Shown here: one piece after another, positions 7,930-14,752 of the stretch | Position numbering within the stretch: the first letter of the stretch is position 1 | Layout: each line of letters opens with the position of its first letter | Virus record (IMG/VR): IMGVR_UViG_3300044470_000131 | Coordinates: 1-29,565 of that record | Reading direction: 5' to 3' (one strand) | DNA: 29,565 nucleotides | Source of the DNA: a virus | Program-made: the position numbers and the translations under genes | The notes under the pieces: model-generated | The model's database searches: none | The model's input: only the letters and a program-made list of their open reading frames with translations | Told to the model about the DNA's origin: nothing

Positions 7930-8101
7930 CGCGAGCGAGATTGCTTCCGCAAACGCAGTAGCGCCGCTCGCCCGTCATCTTTTCGTCGATGGGGCAAATC
8001 TGTTCGGCGGTTACCTGTGCCCAGAAATCTGCCGGGTGCGGACCACCGTCCGTCTTCATGATGCGTCCGCCTCCGGTGGCGGCTGTAACTGTGCTGGTCA
8101 T
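7829..8101 (-). CDS. Upstream part of a probably frameshifted neck-region gene (KTDGGPHPADFW protein)
   Basis: 90 residues as one frame, ATG at 8101. The first 47 residues (MTSTVTAATGGGRIMKTDGG, HPADFWAQVTAEQICPID, EKMTGER) look like a genuine phage protein; a 'GPHPADxWAxxTAxxI' start is a pattern I know from tailed-phage neck regions. After residue 47 the frame becomes Cys/Arg-rich nonsense (YCVCGSNLARVEF, SNSTRRRWKR). The +1 frame gives ERATAFAEAISLAL and continues to 7591. Either a programmed +1 shift near 7963, a real mutation, or a sequence error explains this. Confidence 0.6.
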   Translation of the reverse strand: MTSTVTAATGGGRIMKTDGGPHPADFWAQVTAEQICPIDEKMTGERRYCVCGSNLARVEFSILASNHRLSDGQRDVCAPVSNSTRRRWKR

Positions 8102-8111
8102 GCTGTTGTCC

Positions 8112-8924
8112 TCATCTTGAAAGAATCGTCACGTTCGCGGCGGCGGCCCCAGCCGTCGTCACGCAAACCCCCAAGGGGGCGGTTTCGTTGAGGTTGGTCA
8201 ACGCGACCTGGGCCGTCGTGGAAAAGGTGTTGAGCAATGCGCCGCCCGCGCAGGGGGTCGCCGCCTTGTTGTAGACCGCCGCCGTCGAAGTCGTGCCGCC
8301 CGTGTTCACGGAGATGCCGACGAACTGGGTGGCTGTGATCTCGGTGTCCGTGTTCGTCGAAATGTTGGTGGCGGTATTCGCTGACGGCGTAACCGTCGCC
8401 CCGCTGGCACCGCTGAAGATGGAATAAAGGCTGCTCAGAAAGCCCAGCGCCGTTCCGGCTGTGTGCGTGTCGCCAGTCGCGCCCAGCGCCACGTTGGCCC
8501 CGTTGGCCATCGTGACCGCGCCACCCGCTCCGCCGTCCCCTCCAGCCCCAAAACTCAGGGGACCGCTGGATTGGTAAATGTAGATGGTTGTGGTGCTACT
8601 TGCGGTGATTGCGGCGACGTACGTTCCTGACACCCATACAGTCATCTGGGTGCCCGCCGGAAGGCGGACGTTGGCAGTCGTCGCGGCGACGGTGTTATCG
8701 CCTTGGGCGAAATAAGCATCGTGAGCGCCCACATTGTAGAGCGTGAGCGCGTTATAGGCGAGGTTGGCGGAGGGGAGCGCGACGCTGCCTGTTTGATTGG
8801 TAACCGCGAGCAAAGTCTGGCACGTCGCGCAGAGCACTGAAGCAGGAAGCGGTTGTGGCGGCGCCGACTGAGCCAACGCGGGGATCGCCAGGGCGAGGAA
8901 CAGGGGGGCAAAGAGCTTCTTCAT
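8112..8924 (-). CDS. Secreted-type, Ala/Thr-rich beta protein of the neck region
   Basis: I start this gene at the ATG at 8924 (270 residues), because it opens with MKKLFAPLFLALAIPALAQS, a textbook signal peptide ending in ALA, and lies next to the preceding stop at 8926. The mature part is Ala/Thr/Gly-rich and probably beta-structured, with two recognisable halves. Residues about 35-120 (TLYNVGAHDAYFAQGDNTV, LPAGTQMTVWVSGTYVAAI) resemble a small beta-sandwich with an 'xxLPAGxxxxxxV' edge. The later half includes CVTTAGAAAANVTIL at the end. Two cysteines form CATC near residue 31. Function unknown; possibly a virion decoration or a periplasmic protein. Confidence 0.65.
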   Translation of the reverse strand: MKKLFAPLFLALAIPALAQSAPPQPLPASVLCATCQTLLAVTNQTGSVALPSANLAYNALTLYNVGAHDAYFAQGDNTVAATTANVRLPAGTQMTVWVSGTYVAAITASSTTTIYIYQSSGPLSFGAGGDGGAGGAVTMANGANVALGATGDTHTAGTALGFLSSLYSIFSGASGATVTPSANTATNISTNTDTEITATQFVGISVNTGGTTSTAAVYNKAATPCAGGALLNTFSTTAQVALTNLNETAPLGVCVTTAGAAAANVTILSR

Positions 8925-8925
8925 G

Positions 8926-9309
8926 TCATGATCCATCCTGCATAGTTGCATACACGCTGCACCAATCGGGCCACTGCTCCGCGACTTGTGCGACCAGGTA
9001 CGTGCCCGCGTCGACGCCACCCGAGATGACGATCAGGTCGCCGCCCTTGCGCGAAACACGCACGATCGCCTCGGCCTCGCCCTTGAGGTAGATCTTCCGG
9101 CGAGTCCCATTGAGGTTCAAGCCGTCGATCTGCGCCAGATCGCGCCACTGAAGCGGCTGAACCTGCGCGCTCATCCCGTCGTAGGTTGAGTAGGTCTCAG
9201 TGCGCTTGCCGGCATCGTCCGTTACGTAGCCAGTGCTGACCTTGAGTGTCGCCGGGATGAAAGGGTTTACGCTTCCTATGGCCCCTGAAACTAGGCCGTG
9301 GAGGTCCAT
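8926..9309 (-). CDS. Neck/collar-associated conserved phage protein
   Basis: 127 residues, ATG at 9309. It contains MDLHGLVSGAIGSVNPFIPA, TETYSTYDGMSAQVQPLQWR, LAQIDGLNLNGTRRKIYL, RVSRKGGDLIVISGG and EQWPDWCSVYATMQDGS. I recognise this arrangement as a widely spread small protein of proteobacterial myovirus and Mu-like neck regions, usually left without function or called collar/head-tail protein. Its position between the HK97 gp10-like protein and the tail terminator agrees with a head-tail completion role, but the reaction or contact is not known. Confidence 0.6.
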   Translation of the reverse strand: MDLHGLVSGAIGSVNPFIPATLKVSTGYVTDDAGKRTETYSTYDGMSAQVQPLQWRDLAQIDGLNLNGTRRKIYLKGEAEAIVRVSRKGGDLIVISGGVDAGTYLVAQVAEQWPDWCSVYATMQDGS

Positions 9310-9312
9310 CGC

Positions 9313-9951
9313 TTATGCGCTGACAACGATGGCGCCGGTCGTGAGGACCGTTCCGTTCGGCAGAATCAGGGATGCGTAATAGGAACTCGCCGCAGCGGTC
9401 ACTGTGAAGCCTAGCAACCCGGCGGCATCAGTGATGAACAAGTCGACGTAACCGGCAACCAGTTCGCTAATCGCGCCGTGCGTCAGCGTTGCGTTGCTCG
9501 TAACGTGCGCAATGGAGACGCCTGTGCTATTCGAGAAGTACAGCAGGCCCGCAACCTTGTGCGTTATCGCAACGCCCGCGCTGTCCTTGAACGTGAGCTG
9601 AACGGCGCATGAACCAGATGCTGGCGTGCTGGCCATCGTGACCGAAGCAGGCTCGCCCGTCAGCGTGTTGATTTCGGCGGTAACCGGGGTCGCATTGTGC
9701 AGCTTATTCAACTCGGCGGCGGAAGCGGTCAGGCCCCCGATGGCCCCCTGCAACGTCCAAACGGCAGCAGCAGCGGTCGCGGTCGTGCAGAAATAAATAG
9801 CGGTTCCGTAAACCCAGACCGAACCAGTTTCATAACCGGCGGACGTATCGTCGGTGGCAGCCGGAACACGGGTGGCGGCAAGGTTGTTGAGCACCGCCAA
9901 ATTGATCGGCAGGTCGCCCTTGTCGGTTGTCCACATTGTTGCGCGAGTCAT
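9313..9951 (-). CDS. Virion decoration/fibre-like protein
   Basis: 212 residues, ATG at 9951. The N-terminal half has a 'YETGSVWVYGTAIYFCTTATA' type hairpin (seen as GSVWVYGTAIYFC) and GGLTASAAELNKLH followed by TAEIN. This is a short trimerising-type segment common in phage fibres and head-decoration proteins. The C-terminal half (VQLTFKDSAGVAI, LLYFSNSTG, LFITDAAGLLGFTV, YASLILPNGTV) resembles beta-sandwich decoration domains with 'KDxxGxxI' and 'YxSxxxTG' strands. No catalytic residues are evident. It is probably a surface protein of the head or neck; the precise family is not assigned. Confidence 0.6.
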   Translation of the reverse strand: MTRATMWTTDKGDLPINLAVLNNLAATRVPAATDDTSAGYETGSVWVYGTAIYFCTTATAAAAVWTLQGAIGGLTASAAELNKLHNATPVTAEINTLTGEPASVTMASTPASGSCAVQLTFKDSAGVAITHKVAGLLYFSNSTGVSIAHVTSNATLTHGAISELVAGYVDLFITDAAGLLGFTVTAAASSYYASLILPNGTVLTTGAIVVSA

Positions 9952-9952
9952 C

Positions 9953-10543
9953 TTACGTAGTCTCCTGTCCTGTTGTTACCTTGTGGTCGACGGACCGCCG
10001 AAGTCTACCGCTCGAAATCAGCGGCGTCGAAAAGCCCTTGGCAGCGATGGTACTTGGGGCATTCGGCGCGAATGGACCCTCAGTGATGGAGGCAACGAGC
10101 TGCCCCGCGATCAGTTCGCCCGTCCTGTCCAGCGTCTTGACGACGTCGAACTTGGTATCCTTGAGGTTGGCTGCCACAACGGCGGGCCAGCCCTTCTTCT
10201 CCTTGGCGATCATGTTGCGGAAGAAGGGGCGCGAAGGGATTTTGATGGTATGCGCGGGCACGCTCACTTCCTGAGCGAAGTTGGATATCTCCTCCCGCAC
10301 GAAGCGCCCCTGGCGCAGTAGGTCAGTCCCCGCAGCGTTCAGCTTTTTGTAGATGTCTTGCTTGTGCGCCGGAACGTTGATCGTGGCACCGAACTCGTTG
10401 GCGGCTGCAACCGCAGCCACGAACGTTCCATCTGGATAGGTCTCGCTTTCGAAAAAACCCACCTGGACCGTGGCGCTCTTCACCTTGGCGGCAAGCTGCT
10501 CTATGTACGCCTTGAGTTTATCGCCGCCCTTGAGCGTGGCCAC
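9953..10543 (-). CDS. Head-tail joining / tail completion protein (HK97 gp10-like)
   Basis: 196 residues, ATG at 10543, directly abutting the DUF4054 gene. It has VQVGFFESETYPDG near the start, NEFGATINVPAH, then IPSRPFFRNMIAKEKKGW, and ends with NAPSTIAAKGFSTPLISSG and LRRSVDHKV. The combination 'RPFFR', 'PNAPSTIxxKG' and 'PLIxSGxLRRSV' is characteristic of the HK97 gp10-like / virion morphogenesis group that completes the head-tail interface. The neighbours (DUF4054 upstream, collar-like protein downstream) agree with this. Confidence 0.8.
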   Translation of the reverse strand: MATLKGGDKLKAYIEQLAAKVKSATVQVGFFESETYPDGTFVAAVAAANEFGATINVPAHKQDIYKKLNAAGTDLLRQGRFVREEISNFAQEVSVPAHTIKIPSRPFFRNMIAKEKKGWPAVVAANLKDTKFDVVKTLDRTGELIAGQLVASITEGPFAPNAPSTIAAKGFSTPLISSGRLRRSVDHKVTTGQETT

Positions 10544-10981
10544 TCAAGACCCCAACCATGGCAACTGATCTCGGTTTGAACGCTGCGCCTTGTACTTGAA
10601 CAATCGGTAAGGCAATGACGCCGCCCAATACGCCGCGCCATATTTTGTCGATTGCCACCATTGGGGTGTGCCAGGGGGGTAGTCGTTCGTGAACGTTGCA
10701 TTGACCGAGCCCTCGGTGGCCTGAGAGATGCGCCCTGTTGGCGTTCCCGAGTTGGCCCCTGCCACCGTCACAGGCGAATTGAGCTGCGCGATATGAGCCG
10801 TCACCATCCACAAAAGCATCGTCAGCGCTTCTATGGTACGAACAGGGTTCAGCTTGTTCGCGCAGTAGAGCGTGGCCTCATTGAAGTAGAGTTGCGCCGA
10901 CGCGGAACTCACTGCGGCGAATTCTGGATAACGAGCCGCCCACGCCGTCGGACTGAAAGTGACTGCCGGCGCGCAGCTCAT
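10544..10981 (-). CDS. Head completion adaptor (DUF4054-like)
   Basis: 145 residues, ATG at 10981, overlapping the upstream gene by four bases. The N-terminus FSPTAWAARYPEFAAVS, the helical EATLYCANKLNPVRTIEALT, HIAQLNSPVT, then ISQATEGSVNATF and GAAYWAASLPYRLFKYKA follow the DUF4054 pattern: a helical head-tail adaptor that binds the portal side. This family almost always lies between major capsid and gp10-like genes in this phage type, as here. Confidence 0.85.
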   Translation of the reverse strand: MSCAPAVTFSPTAWAARYPEFAAVSSASAQLYFNEATLYCANKLNPVRTIEALTMLLWMVTAHIAQLNSPVTVAGANSGTPTGRISQATEGSVNATFTNDYPPGTPQWWQSTKYGAAYWAASLPYRLFKYKAQRSNRDQLPWLGS

Positions 10982-11472
10982 GCAGGTGATGGCTGCTCGT
11001 CGGCCCGCTCGACTGCCTCGACGAACTTACCTTCACGGTTGAGACGCTTGGGCGAACGCGGATCGTTCTTCTGAGCGAGCGGCTCTAGGCCGCTCACTGT
11101 CTTCGCATTGTTCTTGGCCTCGGCCTTGACGCTTGCCGTGGACTCGTGCGCGAAGATCAGGCCATTGCGAACCAGCGGATGATCCGAGTTGATCCTGCGC
11201 CAGTTTTCCCAAAGATCCTTTGGCACCCCAGGCGTCAACGCGAAACCGCTGGCCATCTCGAAGTTTGGCGCTTCTCCGAACGGCACGCGGTTTCCGTTGA
11301 TCGTGAACTTCACACCGGTCGGGTGGTAGACATCGATCTTCCGCTGCCCACCACCAAGAACCGGCTCATACTCCTCCGACTTCTCGTAGGCTTCAATAAC
11401 CACCCCAGTCTCGTGCTTGAGGGCGACCGTGACCGTTGCGGTCCCGGTTGCCGGCGTATCTGCTTTTGCCAT
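10978..11472 (-). CDS. Conserved head-region protein of unknown function
   Basis: 164 residues, ATG at 11472 after an AGGAG-like site. A beta-type N-terminal half (TVTVALKHETGVVIEAYEK, VYHPTGVKFTINGNRVPFG) is followed by FALTPGVPKDLWENWRRINS, LVRNGLIFAHE and SGLEPLAQKNDPRSPK. The 'VPxDLWExWxxxNxDHPxVRNGLIFAHE' stretch recurs in my memory in myoviruses between the capsid and DUF4054 genes, always without a known role. It is probably a minor head or head-tail component. Confidence 0.6.
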   Translation of the reverse strand: MAKADTPATGTATVTVALKHETGVVIEAYEKSEEYEPVLGGGQRKIDVYHPTGVKFTINGNRVPFGEAPNFEMASGFALTPGVPKDLWENWRRINSDHPLVRNGLIFAHESTASVKAEAKNNAKTVSGLEPLAQKNDPRSPKRLNREGKFVEAVERADEQPSPA

Positions 11473-11508
11473 GCTTTGACTTTCCTCCTGTTGATTTCTT
11501 ACGCTAGA

Positions 11509-12621
11509 TCACAGCCCGATCATCGAAGGGATACCGAACGGCTGCTTGATGATCGTTCCCCAAACGCCACCCGTTAATTTCTGGCGATACGAGGAAGCAC
11601 CGAGGATGATCTTGTGCGCGCGCATCTTCTCGCTGAACGCACACCGCGCGGTCTTTTGACCCTCGATCGCGTCGAATACGATCTGCATCAAATTGCCCGC
11701 GGCCAAACCCTGATTGTTGGACGATGAAGACGCGCCATATTGCACGGCGGTCTCGACCGTCATTCCGGGGAAGTTCTTCTCGATCAACGTGTTGACGTTG
11801 ACGTTGAAGGCGTTGGTGGTCGTCAGCGCCATTGCCACGGCCGGGTGCAGGCAGAGCTTGCATTTGGACTTCGCATCGAGCAGCCCCTGCGATAGAGATA
11901 CTCCGTAGGCGAACGTCGACTGAATGTCGGTGAAGATTTCGTTCGCCGTTGCCTTGACCGCTGTACCAACAATCCACGCCGTTCCGCCATAAGCCTTGGC
12001 TGCTGGAGTCAAGGATGCCGGCAGGTTCGGATCGTTGAGGGCGCCGTAGTTCTGGAGCCCAGTGATGCCGAAAGCATAGTCCAGGTTCTCGTACTTGTTC
12101 ATGGTGAGCGCAGCGGCGCGATCCTGCTCGCTAATCCAAGAGAGCTTCGCCAGGCCCATCATGTCGAGTTCGAGTTCGCCATACTCCTTGAACGTTTGGT
12201 AGAGGTACATCTGGCGTTGGGGCCAGTTGACGTTCGCGCCCGAGCTTCCGCTCTCGGCGTAATCGCCATACGACGTAACCTCGCCAGTGTGCTCGACCAC
12301 TGGGAAGAAGGCCGTCCGGGTCGTCCAGTCGCCCTTCTTTTCCTCGCCGAAGATCTTCGACATCTGGTTCGGTGCGAACAGGATCTCGACGACCTCAGGG
12401 TCGACCCAGTTGGTCAGGAATGCCGGAACGCCCGAACTGGGCGCGGTTGAAAGCGCCGGTTGAGCATCCATCGCCATGCGCACGGCGTTAAAGTCACCCC
12501 GGAATTTTTCCGGGAGGTAGCCGTGGACGCCAGGGAGGATCAAGCCCCTCTGTGCAAAAGCCGCCACGTCCTCGCGCCATGCGGTCGCTCCCTCCTGGAG
12601 GCTGTTGAAACGTACTGTCAT
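11509..12621 (-). CDS. Major capsid protein (DUF2184 family)
   Basis: 370 residues; ATG at 12621 preceded by AGGAGAATACGAAA. It contains PAFLTNWVDPEVVEILFAP, TRTAFFPVVEHTGEVTSYGD, LYQTFKEYGELELDMMGL, ENLDYAFGITGLQNYGALND and a C-terminal stretch ending KQPFGIPSMIGL. These are characteristic of the DUF2184 major capsid proteins with an HK97-like fold. The cement protein, scaffold and protease genes are immediately upstream. It forms the icosahedral shell. No delta-domain cleavage site can be named from sequence. Confidence 0.92.
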   Translation of the reverse strand: MTVRFNSLQEGATAWREDVAAFAQRGLILPGVHGYLPEKFRGDFNAVRMAMDAQPALSTAPSSGVPAFLTNWVDPEVVEILFAPNQMSKIFGEEKKGDWTTRTAFFPVVEHTGEVTSYGDYAESGSSGANVNWPQRQMYLYQTFKEYGELELDMMGLAKLSWISEQDRAAALTMNKYENLDYAFGITGLQNYGALNDPNLPASLTPAAKAYGGTAWIVGTAVKATANEIFTDIQSTFAYGVSLSQGLLDAKSKCKLCLHPAVAMALTTTNAFNVNVNTLIEKNFPGMTVETAVQYGASSSSNNQGLAAGNLMQIVFDAIEGQKTARCAFSEKMRAHKIILGASSYRQKLTGGVWGTIIKQPFGIPSMIGL

Positions 12622-12648
12622 TTTCGTATTCTCCTAATGAGGTTGCGA

Positions 12649-13623
12649 TTAACCGAGCGTCTTCTCGGAGATCTTCACCAGCTCGCCGACAAGGCCGGTC
12701 GAGCGCGCGTACCACTTGGTCTCGGTGTTGGTCCCCGAGGTCAAAGCGCCCTGAGTTCCGTTTGCGGACGTCTGAGTGTAGTTGACGACGGCAGTGGCGC
12801 CGTTGACGTTCCCCACGCCGGTCAGGAACTGATTGATCGTCGTTCCGGCGGTCACGCCCGCCGATGCGCCGGTCAGCGTCTGACCGACCGCAAAGGTTCC
12901 AGAACCGATCGTTGTCAGCGTCAGCAGACCATAGGTTCCGGAGATCGTCGTCGAGGCGACAGTCTGCTCGCCGATGCTCACCAGGTAAGTACCCGTACCA
13001 CCTGGTATTGCTCCAGTCAGCTGCTTGACGATGGTCGTGTTTGCCGCCACGCCCGAACCGGTGATCGGAGTGCCAGCATAGATCGTCCCAGAGCCGATGA
13101 CTGTAACTGTTAGGACGTCATCGGCGATGGAGCCAGTGACGCTGTAGGTCTGAGCCGAGATGGTCCACGCCGAGGCAACGCCCCCGGCTGTCGTCGCACC
13201 CGTTAGGGCGAAGCTGACAGAGCCGTCGGCGTTATTGGCATAAGCCTTCATGCCTGGCTCAGCTTCCGTCGTGCCCGCATTGATGACCCAAAGGTCGCCG
13301 CCGATGCACAATGTGATGCCGAAACCCGGCTGAACTGTCATGCCGTACGAAGCAAGCCAGGTCGTGATGAGGCCCTGCTGCTCGCGGTGGACGAAGCCAG
13401 TAGGTACGCCAGCGCCGTAGCTGTAGACGGTCGCCGGAGCGCCGTCCGCGTCGAGCGGCGCTACCGCCCAGGCGAAGCGCCCAATGGTAACCCCAGCAGG
13501 TCCGGAGACCAGCCCTCCAGGACCGGCGTCGTAGAAGTAGCGTGGATTTTTTGAAGCGAAGTCGCCAGCAACAGCCGGTGCCTGGCTCACGTTCACCTGA
13601 GATTGGAATTCACCTTGTGTCAT
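12649..13623 (-). CDS. Capsid cement/decoration protein (Gp24-type) with two inserted beta modules
   Basis: 324 residues, ATG at 13623. The N-terminal 120 residues (APAVAGDFASKNPR, AGVTIGRFAWAV, GFVHREQQGLITTW, ITLCIGGDLWVINAG) and the last 25 (ETKWYARSTGLVGELVKISE) form a typical Gp24-like structural cement protein that stabilises capsomer contacts. Between residues about 163 and 290 two copies of the Gly/Thr-rich module are inserted (VTVIGSGTIYAGTPITGSGV and LTTIGSGTFAVGQTLTGASA), with GTGTYLVSIGEQTVASTTIS between them. These are the same modules as in the sheath. Directly upstream of the capsid gene in the operon. Confidence 0.85.
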   Translation of the reverse strand: MTQGEFQSQVNVSQAPAVAGDFASKNPRYFYDAGPGGLVSGPAGVTIGRFAWAVAPLDADGAPATVYSYGAGVPTGFVHREQQGLITTWLASYGMTVQPGFGITLCIGGDLWVINAGTTEAEPGMKAYANNADGSVSFALTGATTAGGVASAWTISAQTYSVTGSIADDVLTVTVIGSGTIYAGTPITGSGVAANTTIVKQLTGAIPGGTGTYLVSIGEQTVASTTISGTYGLLTLTTIGSGTFAVGQTLTGASAGVTAGTTINQFLTGVGNVNGATAVVNYTQTSANGTQGALTSGTNTETKWYARSTGLVGELVKISEKTLG

Positions 13624-13651
13624 AGTCGAGGTTCCTTATGTGAGTGTTTGA

Positions 13652-14626
13652 TCAGCCCGCCAGGCTGATGCGGTCGAGGAGGTCCGGGAACCTCTTGGCA
13701 ACGCCAGTGACGTCGGGCGCGGAATCTTCAGCCAAACGGGCGCGGACAGCGTCGGGCTTGGGCTGTGTGTCGAAGATCACCTTGAACGCCGAAGCATCGA
13801 CGCCCACGATCTCCTTGCCCAGGCCCATGGATTCCAGCGCGGTCCTGTAGACATCGGACGCGCAGGTTGCATCCATGGCCAATTTTCCAACAACTGGGAA
13901 AACATGCTCGCGGGCCGCGGAGATCTCGTTGGCGGTCTTGAGGGCGGCAGATGTTGCGTCCTTGGAGGCTTTGGCAATCGCGGCGTCCATTGCTTTTTTC
14001 GTGATCACGGGTTCCGCGTCCTTCGCTTTTTCTTCCTCTTTCTTCTCCGACTCGGCGTCCTTGGCTTCTTCCTTCTCCTCGGGCGTCTCTTCTTCGTCGC
14101 CGCACATTTTGTCCCACGCGGCCTTGTCCTCGGCGGAAAGTTTCTCCTTCAAGAAGTTGCTCTTCGCTTCATCGCGGGCCTTCTTGTCGCCGGCCTTCTT
14201 CTTTTCGAGTTCCTCGGCGGTCAGGGGGAGGCCGGAGTTGGGCTCGATGTCGGCGCCCTCTTCGATTTCGCTCGATTCTACGAGATCCAAAATCTTCCCA
14301 AGGTCCTTGACGTCTATCGAATCATCGGCTGCGAGGATCGCACCGACGATGCGCGGACGTTCGGCCTTAAAGTTCTTGGTGGTGACATTTTTGAGGGCCT
14401 CGTCTAGGGCAAGCGTCTTGCCCTTGGCAAGCTTCGGCGTCAAATACGCGGTCAGCGCGCCGCCGAGCATCGCCGCCTTACGGGTCAAGACAATCTTCGA
14501 CATTGTAACTTCCTTTCCATTTGTGGATACGTCGGCCAAAAGTGCTTCATCGAGCCCGAGCGCCTTGAGCGCTTGGCCAGGGGACCCGAATTTCTTGCGA
14601 AGGGCTTCGATCAAGGGGGAGGGCAT
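13652..14626 (-). CDS. Scaffold-like protein / C-terminal part of a DUF2213-type protein
   Basis: 324 residues from the ATG at 14626 (MPSPLIEALRKKFGSPGQAL). A second ATG at 14513 (MSKIVLTRKAAMLGGAL) has a better ribosome site, GAAAGGAAG, and may give an alternative 286-residue start. The middle is very acidic and Lys/Glu-rich coiled coil, ideal for internal scaffold. The end (REHVFPVVGKLAMDATCASD, VYRTALESMGL, FKVIFDTQPKPDAVRARL) matches the C-terminal part of long DUF2213 proteins, in which protease and scaffold are one chain. Here the protease part is a separate ORF 1.2 kb upstream, beyond a homing endonuclease gene on the other strand. It guides capsid assembly and is then cleaved. Confidence 0.8.
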   Translation of the reverse strand: MPSPLIEALRKKFGSPGQALKALGLDEALLADVSTNGKEVTMSKIVLTRKAAMLGGALTAYLTPKLAKGKTLALDEALKNVTTKNFKAERPRIVGAILAADDSIDVKDLGKILDLVESSEIEEGADIEPNSGLPLTAEELEKKKAGDKKARDEAKSNFLKEKLSAEDKAAWDKMCGDEEETPEEKEEAKDAESEKKEEEKAKDAEPVITKKAMDAAIAKASKDATSAALKTANEISAAREHVFPVVGKLAMDATCASDVYRTALESMGLGKEIVGVDASAFKVIFDTQPKPDAVRARLAEDSAPDVTGVAKRFPDLLDRISLAG

Positions 14627-14664
14627 CGTTTTGCCTTTTTGCGCTAGGTGGCGTAGAATTCGTT

Positions 14665-14722
14665 CGACGTGGCTAGGGCTGCAGCCCGAAATCTTCCCCT
14701 TACCAGGAGGTGCGCCACGTCG
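14665..14722. repeat. Nested inverted repeats between scaffold start and homing endonuclease
   Basis: CGACGTGGC (14665-14673) is an exact inverted copy of GCCACGTCG (14714-14722). Inside lies the 12-bp palindrome GGGCTGCAGCCC (14676-14687), and an imperfect pair taccaggag/ctcccggta overlaps the right arm. The block sits at one edge of the homing endonuclease insertion, in its 5' untranslated region and upstream of the scaffold gene. It could fold in either transcript. I could not recognise a group I intron core. Confidence 0.7.
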
Positions 14723-14752
14723 CTCCCGGTAACAGCACGGTAAGGTGCCTCG

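Noticed and set aside
12460-13113. 217-residue plus-strand frame spanning the capsid/cement gene boundary
   Set aside because: It runs antisense across two well-supported minus-strand genes and their ribosome site; the sequence is Arg/His-rich without motif.
13875-14732. 285-residue Ser/Phe/Leu-rich plus-strand frame opposite the scaffold
   Set aside because: The Ser/Phe/Leu richness simply mirrors Glu/Lys codons of the scaffold; it also overlaps the structured 5' region of the endonuclease.
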